This document shows positions 1 through 7,909 of a stretch of DNA of 37,065 bases, in pieces (within the stretch, counting starts at the first letter, position 1; each line of letters starts with the position of its first letter). The notes under the pieces were generated by a model. That model saw only the letters and a list, made by a program, of their open reading frames with translations. It did not search any database and was not told where the DNA came from. The DNA is taken from NCBI RefSeq assembly GCF_016888005.1, contig NZ_JAFDVE010000037.1:1-37065 (forward strand), read 5' to 3'. Made by a program: the position numbers and the translations under genes. The stretch is from Phycicoccus sp. CSK15P-2. Its GTDB lineage: Bacteria; Actinomycetota; Actinomycetes; Actinomycetales; Dermatophilaceae.

Positions 1-117
1 TTCAACCACCTCAAACACCACCGCGGCTTCGCCACCCGCTACGACAAGCTCGCCGTCCGCTACGCCGCCACCGTCCACGTCGCCAGCATCGACCACTGGC
101 TGCGACGACTTTCGTAA
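1..117 (+). CDS. IS5-family transposase, C-terminal fragment (runs off the left edge)
   Basis: The first 117 bases read in frame to a TAA stop and give the last 38 residues of a DDE transposase: an FNHLKHHRGFATRYDKL-type stretch, then AVRYAATVHVASIDHWLR. The R-x-A-T-R-Y-D-K motif and the short C-terminal tail are typical of IS5-family (IS427/IS1647-like) transposases, where the DDE glutamate lies just upstream, here outside the window. The enzyme would cut and join the ends of its own element. It cannot be judged whether the full element is intact. The assignment rests on recognising this conserved tail by eye. Confidence 0.75.
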   Translation, partial: FNHLKHHRGFATRYDKLAVRYAATVHVASIDHWLRRLS

Positions 118-126
118 CAGGCCCTA
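1..126. mobile_element. Right end of an IS5-like insertion sequence
   Basis: The transposase stop is followed at once by ACAGGCCCTAG. Read on the other strand this gives CTAGGGCCTGTTACGAAA, the usual form of an IS5/IS427-type terminal repeat next to a TA or CTAG target. The exact boundary near 124-126 is an estimate, because the left end and the target duplication are outside the window. Confidence 0.5.
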
Positions 127-188
127 GTGGCGCGCTCCCCCTCCCCGCAGGGTGGCGCCACCTTCGAGATGACGAGAACGGCAGTGAC

Positions 189-224
189 TTGTTTTTCGTA
201 TTTCCCGAATATATATTCGGATTA
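189..224 (+). promoter_or_regulatory. Promoter with a 16-bp perfect palindrome; transcript probably leaderless
   Basis: TTGTTT (189-194) and TATATT (212-217) are separated by 17 bp, so transcription would start at about 224, the A of the ATG. The perfect palindrome CCGAATATATATTCGG (205-220) covers the -10 box, so a bound regulator would block RNA polymerase. The AT-rich block stands out sharply from the GC-rich surroundings. The next gene encodes a winged-helix protein, so autoregulation is likely but inferred. Confidence 0.6.
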
Positions 225-838
225 TGCGAACTCCGGCTCCTGCGCTGCTCCCGATCTTCAGGTCGGAGAACCAGGCCAGGATCCTGGCTCGCCTCTTGTT
301 GCGGCCGCAGGAAGAGGCGACGCTCTCGGAGCTCTCCAGGGACCTCGACATCAGCGTCGCTGCAGTGCACGCGGAGGTCGAGCGCCTCGTCTCCTCGAGC
401 CTTCTCGAGGACCGACGGGTCGGACGCAACAGGCTCGTCCGGGCAAACCTCTCGAGCCGGGCGGCACGAGCCCTGACCGAGCTGCTCACCCTGAGCTACG
501 GCCCGCAGACCGTGATCGCCGAGGAGTTCTCCGGGCTGGCCGGGACGGACCAGGTCGTCGCCTACGGATCGTGGGCTCGCCGGTACCGCGGTGAGACCGG
601 CCAGGAACCGGCGGACGTCGACGTCATGGTGATCGGGTCGCCGAACCGCGACGAGGTCTACGAAGCGGCGGAGCGGGCCGAACGACGGCTGGGCATCCCG
701 GTCAACCCCACCGTCCGGAGCAGGAGCGCGTGGGAGAACGACGGCGACGCACTCGTCCTCACCGCCAAGCGGGATGCCGTCGCGCTTCTCGGCGGCGACG
801 AACGGACATCCGTGTCGAGCAGACAGGACGACGCATGA
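224..838 (+). CDS. Winged-helix / MNT nucleotidyltransferase fusion, antitoxin-like
   Basis: 204 residues. Residues about 10-78 form an ArsR/MarR-like winged helix (LSELSRDLDIS..AVHAEVERL as recognition region). Residues about 95-175 form a minimal nucleotidyltransferase domain with G115-S116 and D131-V-D133, the GS...DxD signature that binds metal and nucleotide. Stand-alone MNT proteins usually pair with HEPN proteins as AMP-ylating or guanylylating antitoxins, and actinobacterial versions are often fused to a wHTH. The stop overlaps the next start as ATGA (835-838), so the two are translationally coupled. The downstream partner is very short, so this may be an antitoxin without a working toxin. 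The start at 224 is set by the promoter, with no room for a Shine-Dalgarno site. Confidence 0.7.
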   Translation: MRTPAPALLPIFRSENQARILARLLLRPQEEATLSELSRDLDISVAAVHAEVERLVSSSLLEDRRVGRNRLVRANLSSRAARALTELLTLSYGPQTVIAEEFSGLAGTDQVVAYGSWARRYRGETGQEPADVDVMVIGSPNRDEVYEAAERAERRLGIPVNPTVRSRSAWENDGDALVLTAKRDAVALLGGDERTSVSSRQDDA

Positions 839-963
839 GCCCTGGAACCCGCGCGGAGGACTTCGCCGACAGCACCGAGGCCCGGCGTGCGCTCGATGTC
901 GCGACAGACCTCGTCGACGCCGCGGACCAGATCCTCTCCCGGGGCGTGCTCACCACCTTCTGA
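835..963 (+). pseudogene. Remnant of a HEPN-like partner, 42 residues
   Basis: The ATG overlaps the stop of the wHTH-MNT gene, exactly where the HEPN partner normally begins, but the frame encodes only 42 residues. What is left (EDFADSTEARRALDVATDL followed by VDAADQIL) looks like the last helix of HEPN proteins, where an S-x-A-x-x-A-x-x-A pattern follows the deleted RxxxxH core. No R-x4-6-H motif is present. I infer an in-frame internal deletion that joined the start codon region to the C-terminal helix. A naturally short unrelated peptide cannot be excluded. Confidence 0.45.
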
Positions 964-1040
964 GCCCGAGGGGCGGACACGGGCGGCCATCCCTCGGTCG
1001 GTGGGTGTCGCCGCGCCGGTCACAGGGCGACCATCGGAGG

Positions 1041-1835
1041 ATGACGCGCTACACCCACGGCCACGCCGAGCCGGTCCTGCGCTCGCACCGCTGGCGCACC
1101 GCCGAGAACTCCGCGGCCTACCTCCTCCCCCGGCTCCGACCCGGCGCCACCCTGCTCGACGTCGGGTCCGGCCCGGGCACCATCACCGCCGACCTGGCCG
1201 AGCGCGTCGCTCCTGGCCGCGTCACCGCGCTGGAGGCCACCGACGACGCCCTCGCGCTCACCGCCGCGGAGCTCGACCGGCGCGGCGTCGACGCCGAGCT
1301 CGTCGTCGGCGACGTGCACGACCTGCCCTTCCCGGACGGCTCCTTCGACGTCGTCCATGCCCACCAGGTGCTCCAGCACGTCGCCGACCCCGTGCAGGCC
1401 CTGCGCGAGATGCGCCGGGTCTGCCGCCCGGGCGGGACCGTCGCCGCACGCGACGGCGACTACGCCGGATTCGACTGGTGGCCCCGCCCCGCGGGCCTCG
1501 ACCGCTGGCTCGAGCTCTACCAGGAGGTGGCCCGGGCCAACGGCGGTGAGCCCAACGCCGGGAGGCGGCTCCTGGGGTGGGCCCTCGAGGCCGGCTTCGA
1601 AGACCCGCGGGTGGGGGCGTCGGTGTGGTGCTTCGCCACCCCGGAGGACCGGGCGTACTGGGGCGGGATGTGGGCCGACCGTACGGAGTCGTCATCGTTG
1701 GGTGTGCAGCTGGTGCACGACGGGTACGCCACCAGTACGGAGGTCGGCGAGCTGGCCGCTGCCTGGCGGCAGTGGGCCGCAGCGCCGGAGGGCTGGTTCA
1801 CCGTGGTCCACGGCGAGCTGCTCGCCGCCCTCTGA
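1041..1835 (+). CDS. Class I SAM-dependent methyltransferase (type 11)
   Basis: 264 residues. Motif I is LLDVGSGPGTIT (about residues 34-45), the acidic end of beta-2 is ALEATDDAL, motif II is ELVVGDVHDLPFPDGSFDVV, and VLQHVADP precedes the LREMRRVCRPGG post-motif. This is the UbiE/COQ5-like small-molecule methyltransferase fold, and a DGDYAGFDWWP segment follows. The ATG at 1041 touches a GGAGG at 1036-1040, too close for a classical ribosome site, yet it fits the usual MTRYTHGH start of this family. The substrate is unknown. A strong convergent terminator follows. Confidence 0.85.
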   Translation: MTRYTHGHAEPVLRSHRWRTAENSAAYLLPRLRPGATLLDVGSGPGTITADLAERVAPGRVTALEATDDALALTAAELDRRGVDAELVVGDVHDLPFPDGSFDVVHAHQVLQHVADPVQALREMRRVCRPGGTVAARDGDYAGFDWWPRPAGLDRWLELYQEVARANGGEPNAGRRLLGWALEAGFEDPRVGASVWCFATPEDRAYWGGMWADRTESSSLGVQLVHDGYATSTEVGELAAAWRQWAAAPEGWFTVVHGELLAAL

Positions 1836-1841
1836 CGCGCG

Positions 1842-1871
1842 ACGGCCCGGTCCGCAGGGGGACCGGGCCGT
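1842..1871. terminator. Bidirectional hairpin terminator
   Basis: ACGGCCCGGTCC (1842-1853) pairs perfectly with GGACCGGGCCGT (1860-1871) around a 6-nt loop. It lies between the convergent methyltransferase and aldo/keto reductase genes and can serve both. There is no real U-tract, as is common in actinomycetes. Confidence 0.8.
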
Positions 1872-1904
1872 TGTCGTGGCGTCCGCGGACGTCAGTCCCG
1901 GATG

Positions 1905-2750
1905 TCAGTCCGGGATGAGGTCGAACGCGTCCGGGTGCGGACCGGTGCGGCCGTCCTCACCGCGGTCGAGAGTGCTGATCCGGGAGACCTCGTCCGGTGT
2001 GAGCTCGATGTCGAAGATGTCGAAGTTCTCGCGGATGCGCTCGGTCGTCACCGACTTCGGGAAGACGATGTCCCCGCGCTCGACGTGCCAGCGCAGCGCG
2101 ACCTGCGCCGTGCTCTTGCCCTTGGCCTCGGCGATCTCGGTGAGTACCGGGTCGTCCAGCACCGCGCCCTGCGCGATCGGCGACCACGCCTCGGTCGCGA
2201 TGCCGTGAGCGGCGTTCGCGGCGCGGGCCTCCTCGTTGCCGAAGTACGGGTGGACCTCGATCTGGTTGACGGCCGGGACGACGCCGGTCTCGTCGACGAT
2301 CCGCTGCAGGTGCGCGGGCTGGAAGTTGGATACACCGACCGAGGCGGCGCGGCCGTCCTCGACGAACGAGGCGAGCGTCCGCCAGGTGGAGACGTAGTCG
2401 CCGTCGTACCGCGTGGGCAGCGGCCAGTGGACGAGGAAGAGGTCGATGCGGTCCAGACCCAGCTTCGTCAGGGTCTCGTCGAAGGCGCGCTTCGCGTCGT
2501 CCGGCCGGTGGAAGCCGTTGCCGAGCTTCGAGGTGACGTAGACCTCGTCCCGCGGGAGCCCGGACGACGCGATGGCCTCGCCGACCTCCTCCTCGTTGCC
2601 GTACATCTCCGCCGTGTCGATGTGCCGGTAGCCGGTCTCGAGGGCCGTCGTCACGGCCCGGGCCGTGTTCTCGGGCTCGATCTGGAACACCCCGAAGCCG
2701 AGCTGCGGGATGGTCGTGCCGTCGTTGAGCGTGATGGTGGGAACGGTCAT
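1905..2750 (-). CDS. Aldo/keto reductase (2,5-diketogluconate reductase-like)
   Basis: 281 residues, a complete AKR (beta/alpha)8 barrel using NADPH to reduce aldehydes or ketones. Visible: N-terminal IPQLGFGVFQI, tetrad Asp and Tyr in GYRHIDTAEMYGNE, Lys in VYVTSKL, His in LFLVHWPLP, then SVGVSNF, NQIEVHPYF, the WSPIAQG segment and the NADPH-binding IVFPKSV and RIRENFDIFD. It belongs to the AKR5 / DkgA-like group; the substrate cannot be read from sequence. The start is taken at the ATG 2750 (MTVPTITLNDG), as the 16 residues upstream are not conserved-looking. The gene is monocistronic and convergent with the methyltransferase. Confidence 0.9.
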   Translation of the reverse strand: MTVPTITLNDGTTIPQLGFGVFQIEPENTARAVTTALETGYRHIDTAEMYGNEEEVGEAIASSGLPRDEVYVTSKLGNGFHRPDDAKRAFDETLTKLGLDRIDLFLVHWPLPTRYDGDYVSTWRTLASFVEDGRAASVGVSNFQPAHLQRIVDETGVVPAVNQIEVHPYFGNEEARAANAAHGIATEAWSPIAQGAVLDDPVLTEIAEAKGKSTAQVALRWHVERGDIVFPKSVTTERIRENFDIFDIELTPDEVSRISTLDRGEDGRTGPHPDAFDLIPD

Positions 2751-2890
2751 GCGGGGTGCAGCACCTCCCGCAGCCACGCTATTCCGCGCCACCGCCATCC
2801 GCGGCGCGGCCCTGACCTGCGGCGCCGGGATGCTACGGAGGCATGACGGCCTGCACCTCCGGCGCGCCGAACGGGGTCGGCGGAGGCAGG

Positions 2891-4012
2891 ATGACGGGCA
2901 TGGACCGACGAGAGGACTATGCCGTCAGCCCGGGGAAGGTCTTCCTCAACCACGGCTCGTTCGGAGCCACCCCCCTTCCGGTGCTGCAGGCCGCCCGCGC
3001 ACTGCGGGCCGAGGCGGAGAGCGACTACCCGGCGTTCTGGCACGAGCGCGCGTTCCCACTCCTCGACGCCTCTCGCCGGGCCGTCTGCGACTACCTCGGG
3101 GTCCCGGGAAGCCGGGGCGTGTTCCTCCGGAACTCCACGACCGCGATGCAGACCGTCGTCGACCACCTCACGCTGCGGGAGGGCGACCACGTGGTCACCA
3201 CCTCGCGCGAGTACGAGGCGACGGTCGTCCTCATGCGCCGGCTCGCCGCACGCGGGGTCGTCGTCGAGACCGTGGACGGCCGGTACGCAGGCCTCGTCGA
3301 GCGGATCATCGACGCCGTGGGGCCGCGGACCCGTGCCGTCGTCGTCAGCCACGTGACCTCCCCTTGGTCCCAGGTCAACGAGGTCGAGGCCATCGCCGAG
3401 GAGCTCTCGGGTCGCGGCGTCGCGACGGTCGTCGACGGTGCGCACACCGCGGGCGCCCTCACGCTGCCCCGCCCCCGGCCGGGCGTCTTCACCTGCCTGA
3501 CGCTGCACAAGTGGCTGCACATGCCCAAGGGCACCGGGTTCCTCGTCGTCCCGGAGGACGCCGTCGACGACCTGCGGCCCGTCGTCACCAGCTGGTACGC
3601 CGAGGCCGACGACCTTCCCAGCCGCTTCTCCTGGACCGGGACGGACGACGTCGTGCCGCACCTCGTCGGCGCCGAGGCCGTGGCCTACCAGCGCGGGCTC
3701 GAGGGGGACGGGCTGACGGAGCACTGGCGCTCGCTCACCGCCCTCGCCGAGGACCTGCTGCTCGAGCTCCCCGAGGTGTCGACGCTGCCCCTCGCTCCGC
3801 GGGCCCCGTCGATGGTGGCGGTGCGGCTGCACGGGCTCGACCCTGTGTCCGTGCTGCGCAGGCTGCACGAGCGCAACGTCGACCTCTGGTGCGGCTCGAC
3901 CGACGAGGGACCCGTGCTGCGGCTCTCGGTCGCGCCCTACACGACCGCGGAGGACGTCGAACAGGGCGTGGACGTGCTGCGCGACGTCATGACCGGCGCA
4001 GCCGCCGCCTGA
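2891..4012 (+). CDS. PLP-dependent class V aminotransferase-like protein (isopenicillin N epimerase type)
   Basis: About 373 residues. VFLNHGSFGATP is the typical start of the epimerase-like branch. FLRNSTTAMQTVV and TTSREYEATV follow, VVDGAHTAG gives the Asp that holds the pyridine nitrogen, and TLHKWLHMPKGTGF contains the PLP lysine. The reaction is unknown; relatives include epimerases, cysteine desulfurase-like enzymes and ergothioneine EgtE-type lyases, but no ergothioneine genes lie nearby. Start choice: GGAGG at 2882-2886 is 4 nt from ATG 2891 and 13 nt from ATG 2900. An ATG at 2843 also follows a GGAGG, but adds a non-conserved Gly-rich leader. Confidence 0.8.
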   Translation: MTGMDRREDYAVSPGKVFLNHGSFGATPLPVLQAARALRAEAESDYPAFWHERAFPLLDASRRAVCDYLGVPGSRGVFLRNSTTAMQTVVDHLTLREGDHVVTTSREYEATVVLMRRLAARGVVVETVDGRYAGLVERIIDAVGPRTRAVVVSHVTSPWSQVNEVEAIAEELSGRGVATVVDGAHTAGALTLPRPRPGVFTCLTLHKWLHMPKGTGFLVVPEDAVDDLRPVVTSWYAEADDLPSRFSWTGTDDVVPHLVGAEAVAYQRGLEGDGLTEHWRSLTALAEDLLLELPEVSTLPLAPRAPSMVAVRLHGLDPVSVLRRLHERNVDLWCGSTDEGPVLRLSVAPYTTAEDVEQGVDVLRDVMTGAAAA

Positions 4013-4101
4013 GGACCCGGCCGGTCGGCTCCCCCGACCCTCGGGACCCGTCGTCCCCACAGGCCACGGCAGCCCCACCGGCCGACCCGGGCCCCAGGAG
4101 G

Positions 4102-4115
4102 TTACTCGCGGGTAA
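4102..4115. promoter_or_regulatory. Dyad TTAC-N6-GTAA, candidate operator
   Basis: TTACTCGCGGGTAA is an interrupted palindrome in the 259-nt gap before the subtilase gene. The form resembles TetR/GntR-type operators of actinomycetes. No matching regulator is adjacent. The rest of this gap shows no gene. Confidence 0.3.
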
Positions 4116-4271
4116 GGCGTCGCTGGGGCGGAGGTAAAGGTTGTGTTCGGATGACGGGGCGATGTCCCCACCCCTCCGGAACGGCGCCTACGGTCCCAGA
4201 CCCATACGCCCCGTGGGACCACCGGACGGTCCCGGCCAGCACCTCTTGCGGCGGGGTGGAGAAGGACAGAC

Positions 4272-5729
4272 GTGCGACCCAGACCCCTGACCGCCCTCGG
4301 CGCCGCGTGCATCACCGTGGCCGCCGCCCTGACGACCCCGCTCGCCGCGAGCGCCGGAGAGGAGCGTGCACCGGTCTCCGCCTTCCTCGGCGACACCCTC
4401 GCGGACCTCGAGTCCGCACCGGCGCTCGTCATGGTGCACGGCGAGACCCCCGCGGACGCCGAGGACGCGGTCGCCGCCGCCGGGATGACCCGCAAGTTCG
4501 CGTTCGAGCGGATCGGGGTCGTCGGCGCGCTCGGCACCGCCGACCAGATCGAGGCGGTCCGCGCCGAGGACGGCGTCACCTACGTCGAGGGCAACCAGCC
4601 CATCGAGATGTTCCAGGAGACCTCGAACACCGCGACGCGGGGTCTCGAGGCCACCCAGACGTTGACCGGCGCCGACGGCGCCCCCCTGACCGGCACCGGG
4701 GTGAGCGTCGCGGTCATCGACTCCGGCGTCGACCCCACCCATCCCTACCTGAAGAACCCGGACGGCTCGAGCGCCGTGGTCGCGAACCTCAAGGCGGTGT
4801 GCGAGCCGCTCACCGAGACCGTCTGCACCGTCCAGCGCGTCCCGGGCTCGCTCGACACCGACACATCCTCCGCGGGCGGGCACGGCACGCACGTCAGCGG
4901 GATCGTCGCCGGCCGGCCGACCACCCTCACCGACGGCGGCGAGCTGCAGGGCGCCGCCCCCGGCGCGAGCCTGGTCTCGGTGTCGACCGGGGCGGTCCTG
5001 TTCATCGTCGGCGCCGACGCCGCGCTCAACTGGGTCCTCGAGAACCACGACGCCCCGTGCGGCGCCGGGGTCCCCGCGGCGGAGTGCCCCCCGATCAAGG
5101 TGACGAACAACAGCTACGGGCCGTCTGGCGGTGGCGACTTCGACCCGAACAGTGCAACGGTCAAGCTCCAGCAGGCGCTGGTGGAGGAGGGGGTCGTCAC
5201 GGTCTGGGCCAACGGCAACGACGGTGGCGACGGCTCCGAGAACCTCTCCAACCCGCCCGGTCAGGACCCGACCGGAGGCATCCTCTCGGTCGCGTCGTAC
5301 AACGACCAGGGAACCGGCACGCGGGACGGCTCGGTGTCGGACTACAGCTCGCGCGGGCTCGCCTCGGACCAGGCGACCTGGCCGGACATCTCCGCGCCGG
5401 GTGAGGACATCACGTCGTCGTGCCGCCCGTACCTGCCCATCTGCGCCACCGGCCTCGACCCGCGCAACGGCCCGGGGGTGACGGACGTCGGCACGTTCAA
5501 CACGATCAGCGGCACCTCGATGGCCGCGCCGCACATCGCCGGCATCGCTGCCCAGCTGTTCCAGAAGGACCCGTCGGCCACGCCGGCGGAGGTCGAGGAC
5601 GCGTTGAAGACGACGGCGTACAAGTACACCGACGGTGCGCCGTACGAGAACGGGCCGCTCGGCACGACGTCCTACGACAAGGGGTACGGCCTCGTCGACG
5701 TCGTCGCCGCGGCGACCTCCCTGGGCTGA
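4272..5729 (+). CDS. Secreted subtilisin-like serine protease (S8)
   Basis: 485 residues from GTG 4272, preceded by GGAGAAGGA (4258-4266). Residues 1-28 are a signal peptide ending LAASA. About 48-114 is an inhibitor I9 prodomain, which folds the enzyme and is then cut off. The catalytic domain runs from about 125 to the end. The triad is D150 in VAVIDSGVDPTHP, H204 in GGHGTHVSG and S416 in SGTSMAAPHIAG; N316 (WANGNDG) is the oxyanion-hole Asn. Six cysteines (177, 185, 263, 272, 384, 391) could form three disulfides, fitting export. There is no C-terminal anchor or PA domain, so it is probably released as an extracellular protease. Confidence 0.93.
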   Translation: MRPRPLTALGAACITVAAALTTPLAASAGEERAPVSAFLGDTLADLESAPALVMVHGETPADAEDAVAAAGMTRKFAFERIGVVGALGTADQIEAVRAEDGVTYVEGNQPIEMFQETSNTATRGLEATQTLTGADGAPLTGTGVSVAVIDSGVDPTHPYLKNPDGSSAVVANLKAVCEPLTETVCTVQRVPGSLDTDTSSAGGHGTHVSGIVAGRPTTLTDGGELQGAAPGASLVSVSTGAVLFIVGADAALNWVLENHDAPCGAGVPAAECPPIKVTNNSYGPSGGGDFDPNSATVKLQQALVEEGVVTVWANGNDGGDGSENLSNPPGQDPTGGILSVASYNDQGTGTRDGSVSDYSSRGLASDQATWPDISAPGEDITSSCRPYLPICATGLDPRNGPGVTDVGTFNTISGTSMAAPHIAGIAAQLFQKDPSATPAEVEDALKTTAYKYTDGAPYENGPLGTTSYDKGYGLVDVVAAATSLG

Positions 5730-5744
5730 GCCACCCGCTGCCTC

Positions 5745-5775
5745 GCGGCCCCCGGCCCGCCCGGCCGGGGGCCGC
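5745..5775 (+). terminator. Strong GC hairpin terminator after the protease
   Basis: GCGGCCCCCGGCC (5745-5757) pairs perfectly over 13 bp with GGCCGGGGGCCGC (5763-5775), with a 5-nt loop. It lies 16 nt after the protease stop. Confidence 0.75.
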
Positions 5776-5868
5776 CGTCGTGCCCGGGCCGGCCGTACGC
5801 TGTCGCTGACCGTCGACGCCGCGGGCCCTGCGGCGCACGGGTCCCCGCGAAGCACAGAGGAGGGCCCC

Positions 5869-7869
5869 ATGGTCGTCACCGCCGCCTCCGAGGTCCCCCC
5901 CTACCTCGCCCCCACCGCGGCGCTCGTCGTGGCCGCCGCCGTCGTCGGCTACCTCAGTGTCCGGGCCCGGGTCGTCTCGATCGTCGGCTTCCTCCTGGCC
6001 GGCATCCTCATAGGGCCGGCGCAGCTCGGGCTCGTCTCCTCCACCGAGGCGGTCGACGCCGCGGCCGAGGTCGGCGTCATCCTCCTGCTCTTCACCATCG
6101 GCATCGAGTTCTCGCTCGACCGCCTGGCCCGGGTGTGGCGGTGGATCGTCCTCGGCGGCGGGGCCCAGGTGCTCCTGGCCGTCGGAGTGAGCACCGGCCT
6201 CGTCACGGCGTCCGGCGGCGGCTGGCGCACCGGACTGTTCACCGGCTTCCTCGTCGCGCTGTCCTCGACGGCCATCGTCCTCACCCTGCTCGGCGAGCGC
6301 GGGCAGTCGGCGACCACGCGCGGCCGGCTCGCCCTCGCCGTGCTCGTCTTCCAGGACCTCGCCGTCGTCGCGATGGTCGTCCTGGTCCCGCTCCTTTCCG
6401 AGGACGCCTCCGGTGGCACCGGCGCGCTGCTGCGGGCCCTGGGGATGGCCGTCGCGGTGGTCGCCGTCGTCCTCGTCGTGGCACGTCGCCTCATGCCGCC
6501 GGTGCTCGAGCGGGTCGCGGCGCTGTGCTCCCCCGAGGTCTTCCTCCTCACCGTCGTCGCGATCTGCCTCGGCACCGCCTACCTCACGGCGCTCGCCGGC
6601 GTCAGCGTCTCGCTCGGGGCGTTCCTCGCGGGGCTCGTCGTCAGCGAGAGCCGGCAGAGCACGCAGGCGCTCGCCGAGGTGCTGCCGCTCAAGATCATCT
6701 TCTCGGCCGTCTTCTTCGTGTCCGTGGGGATGCTCCTCGACGTCGGTTTCCTCCTCGGCAACCTCGTCCTCGTCGTCGGCCTGGCGCTCGCCGTGCTCGT
6801 CGTGAAGACCGTGACGACCACGGCTGCCCTGCTTCCCACCCGGGTCGGGTGGCGGCACGCACTGGCCACGGGCCTGCTGCTGGGCCAGGTCGGGGAGTTC
6901 TCGTTCGTCCTCCTCACGGTCGGGGACGAGTCCGGGCTCAGCCCGGCGGGGCTCGGCGAGGACGGCTTCCAGGCGCTCGTCGCCACGACCGTCCTCCTCA
7001 TGGTCCTCACCCCGCTGCTCGCGACGGCCGGTAACCGCCTGCTCGCGAAGGCGCCGCCGGACGAGGTCGGCCCGGGTGCGCCGGAGCCCGAAGCCGAGGG
7101 CGACTGGGCCGACCACGTCGTCATCCTCGGGTGGGGCGCGGACAGCGTGGACCTCGGCCGTGACCTGCGCGCCCGCGGCGTGCCGGTCGTCATGACGACG
7201 CTCAACCCGGCCGGGGTCGCGGCGGCCGAGCGGGCCGGGGTACCCGTCGTCACCGGGGACTCGACCCGCTCGGCGGTGCTCGACCTCGTCGGGGTGGCCC
7301 GGGCCCGGCTCGTCGTCATCGCCGAGGACGAACCCGAGCAGGCGACCCGCGTGGCCACCGTCGTCCGGGACCGCAGCCAGGCCCCGGTGCTCGTCCGCTC
7401 CCGGGCCGGCGCCGACCTTCCCGGGCTCTCCGAAGCGGGGGTCGAGCACGTCATCGACCCCGGGGCGACGACCCGGGACCGGATGTTCGCCGCGGTGATG
7501 CGCAGTCTCGACCTGCCACGGCACGCCCTGCCCGTGCGGGACCGGCAGAGCCGCACGCACGTCGACACCACCCGGCTCGTCCTCGTCCCGGTGCCCACGG
7601 GGTCCGGATGCACGCACGCGGCCGCGTCCGTCCCGGTGCTGCCGACGTCCTGGGGATGCGAGGAGTGCCTGCGCGGTGGCGGCGACTGGGTGCACCTGCG
7701 GCTGTGCCTGCAGTGCGGGCACGTCGGCTGCTGCGACTCCTCTCCCGAACGGCACGCCCGGGCACATCACGCCGAGCACGACCATCCGCTCATGGCGAGC
7801 GCCGAGCCGGGCGAGACCTGGGCGTACTGCTTCGTCGACGACGTCACCTTCGACGGCCCGCAGCGGTAG
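5869..7869 (+). CDS. CPA2 cation/proton antiporter with RCK domain and C-terminal UBP zinc finger
   Basis: 666 residues; GAGGAGGG (5857-5864) lies 4 nt before the ATG. Residues about 1-395 are a KefB/KefC-like transporter of roughly 12 membrane segments, with LFTIGIEFSLDRL, ALSSTAIVLTLL, VFQDLAVV and GQVGEFSFVLL. Residues about 414-540 are an RCK/TrkA-N Rossmann domain (VVILGWGADSVDLG) that would gate K+ or Na+/H+ exchange by nucleotide or redox ligand. Residues about 580-660 form a UBP-type zinc finger with its usual ligands: C581-x-H583, C597-x2-C600, C613-x2-C616, C621 and a His-rich end (RHARAHHAEHDH). That finger binds ubiquitin C-termini in eukaryotes; its role here is unknown. The ion is not known. 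Confidence 0.85.
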   Translation: MVVTAASEVPPYLAPTAALVVAAAVVGYLSVRARVVSIVGFLLAGILIGPAQLGLVSSTEAVDAAAEVGVILLLFTIGIEFSLDRLARVWRWIVLGGGAQVLLAVGVSTGLVTASGGGWRTGLFTGFLVALSSTAIVLTLLGERGQSATTRGRLALAVLVFQDLAVVAMVVLVPLLSEDASGGTGALLRALGMAVAVVAVVLVVARRLMPPVLERVAALCSPEVFLLTVVAICLGTAYLTALAGVSVSLGAFLAGLVVSESRQSTQALAEVLPLKIIFSAVFFVSVGMLLDVGFLLGNLVLVVGLALAVLVVKTVTTTAALLPTRVGWRHALATGLLLGQVGEFSFVLLTVGDESGLSPAGLGEDGFQALVATTVLLMVLTPLLATAGNRLLAKAPPDEVGPGAPEPEAEGDWADHVVILGWGADSVDLGRDLRARGVPVVMTTLNPAGVAAAERAGVPVVTGDSTRSAVLDLVGVARARLVVIAEDEPEQATRVATVVRDRSQAPVLVRSRAGADLPGLSEAGVEHVIDPGATTRDRMFAAVMRSLDLPRHALPVRDRQSRTHVDTTRLVLVPVPTGSGCTHAAASVPVLPTSWGCEECLRGGGDWVHLRLCLQCGHVGCCDSSPERHARAHHAEHDHPLMASAEPGETWAYCFVDDVTFDGPQR

Positions 7870-7909
7870 GCCGCGTCCCCGCGGGCGCTCCTCGCGGAGC
7901 AGTAGGCCC

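Noticed and set aside
1897-1919. Short duplication GTCAGTCC(C)GGATG at the end of the aldo/keto reductase gene
   Set aside because: Only two imperfect ~12-bp units, partly coding; too short to mean more than local slippage.
4080-4271. Possible riboswitch before the subtilase (GGGTAAGGCG..GGCGGAGGTAAAGG)
   Set aside because: The spacing and conserved stems of ydaO-type or cobalamin-type riboswitches could not be found; only the TTAC-N6-GTAA dyad is supported.
2747-4579. 610-codon minus-strand frame opposite the class V aminotransferase-like gene
   Set aside because: Antisense artefact of high GC; the plus strand encodes a complete PLP enzyme with motifs.
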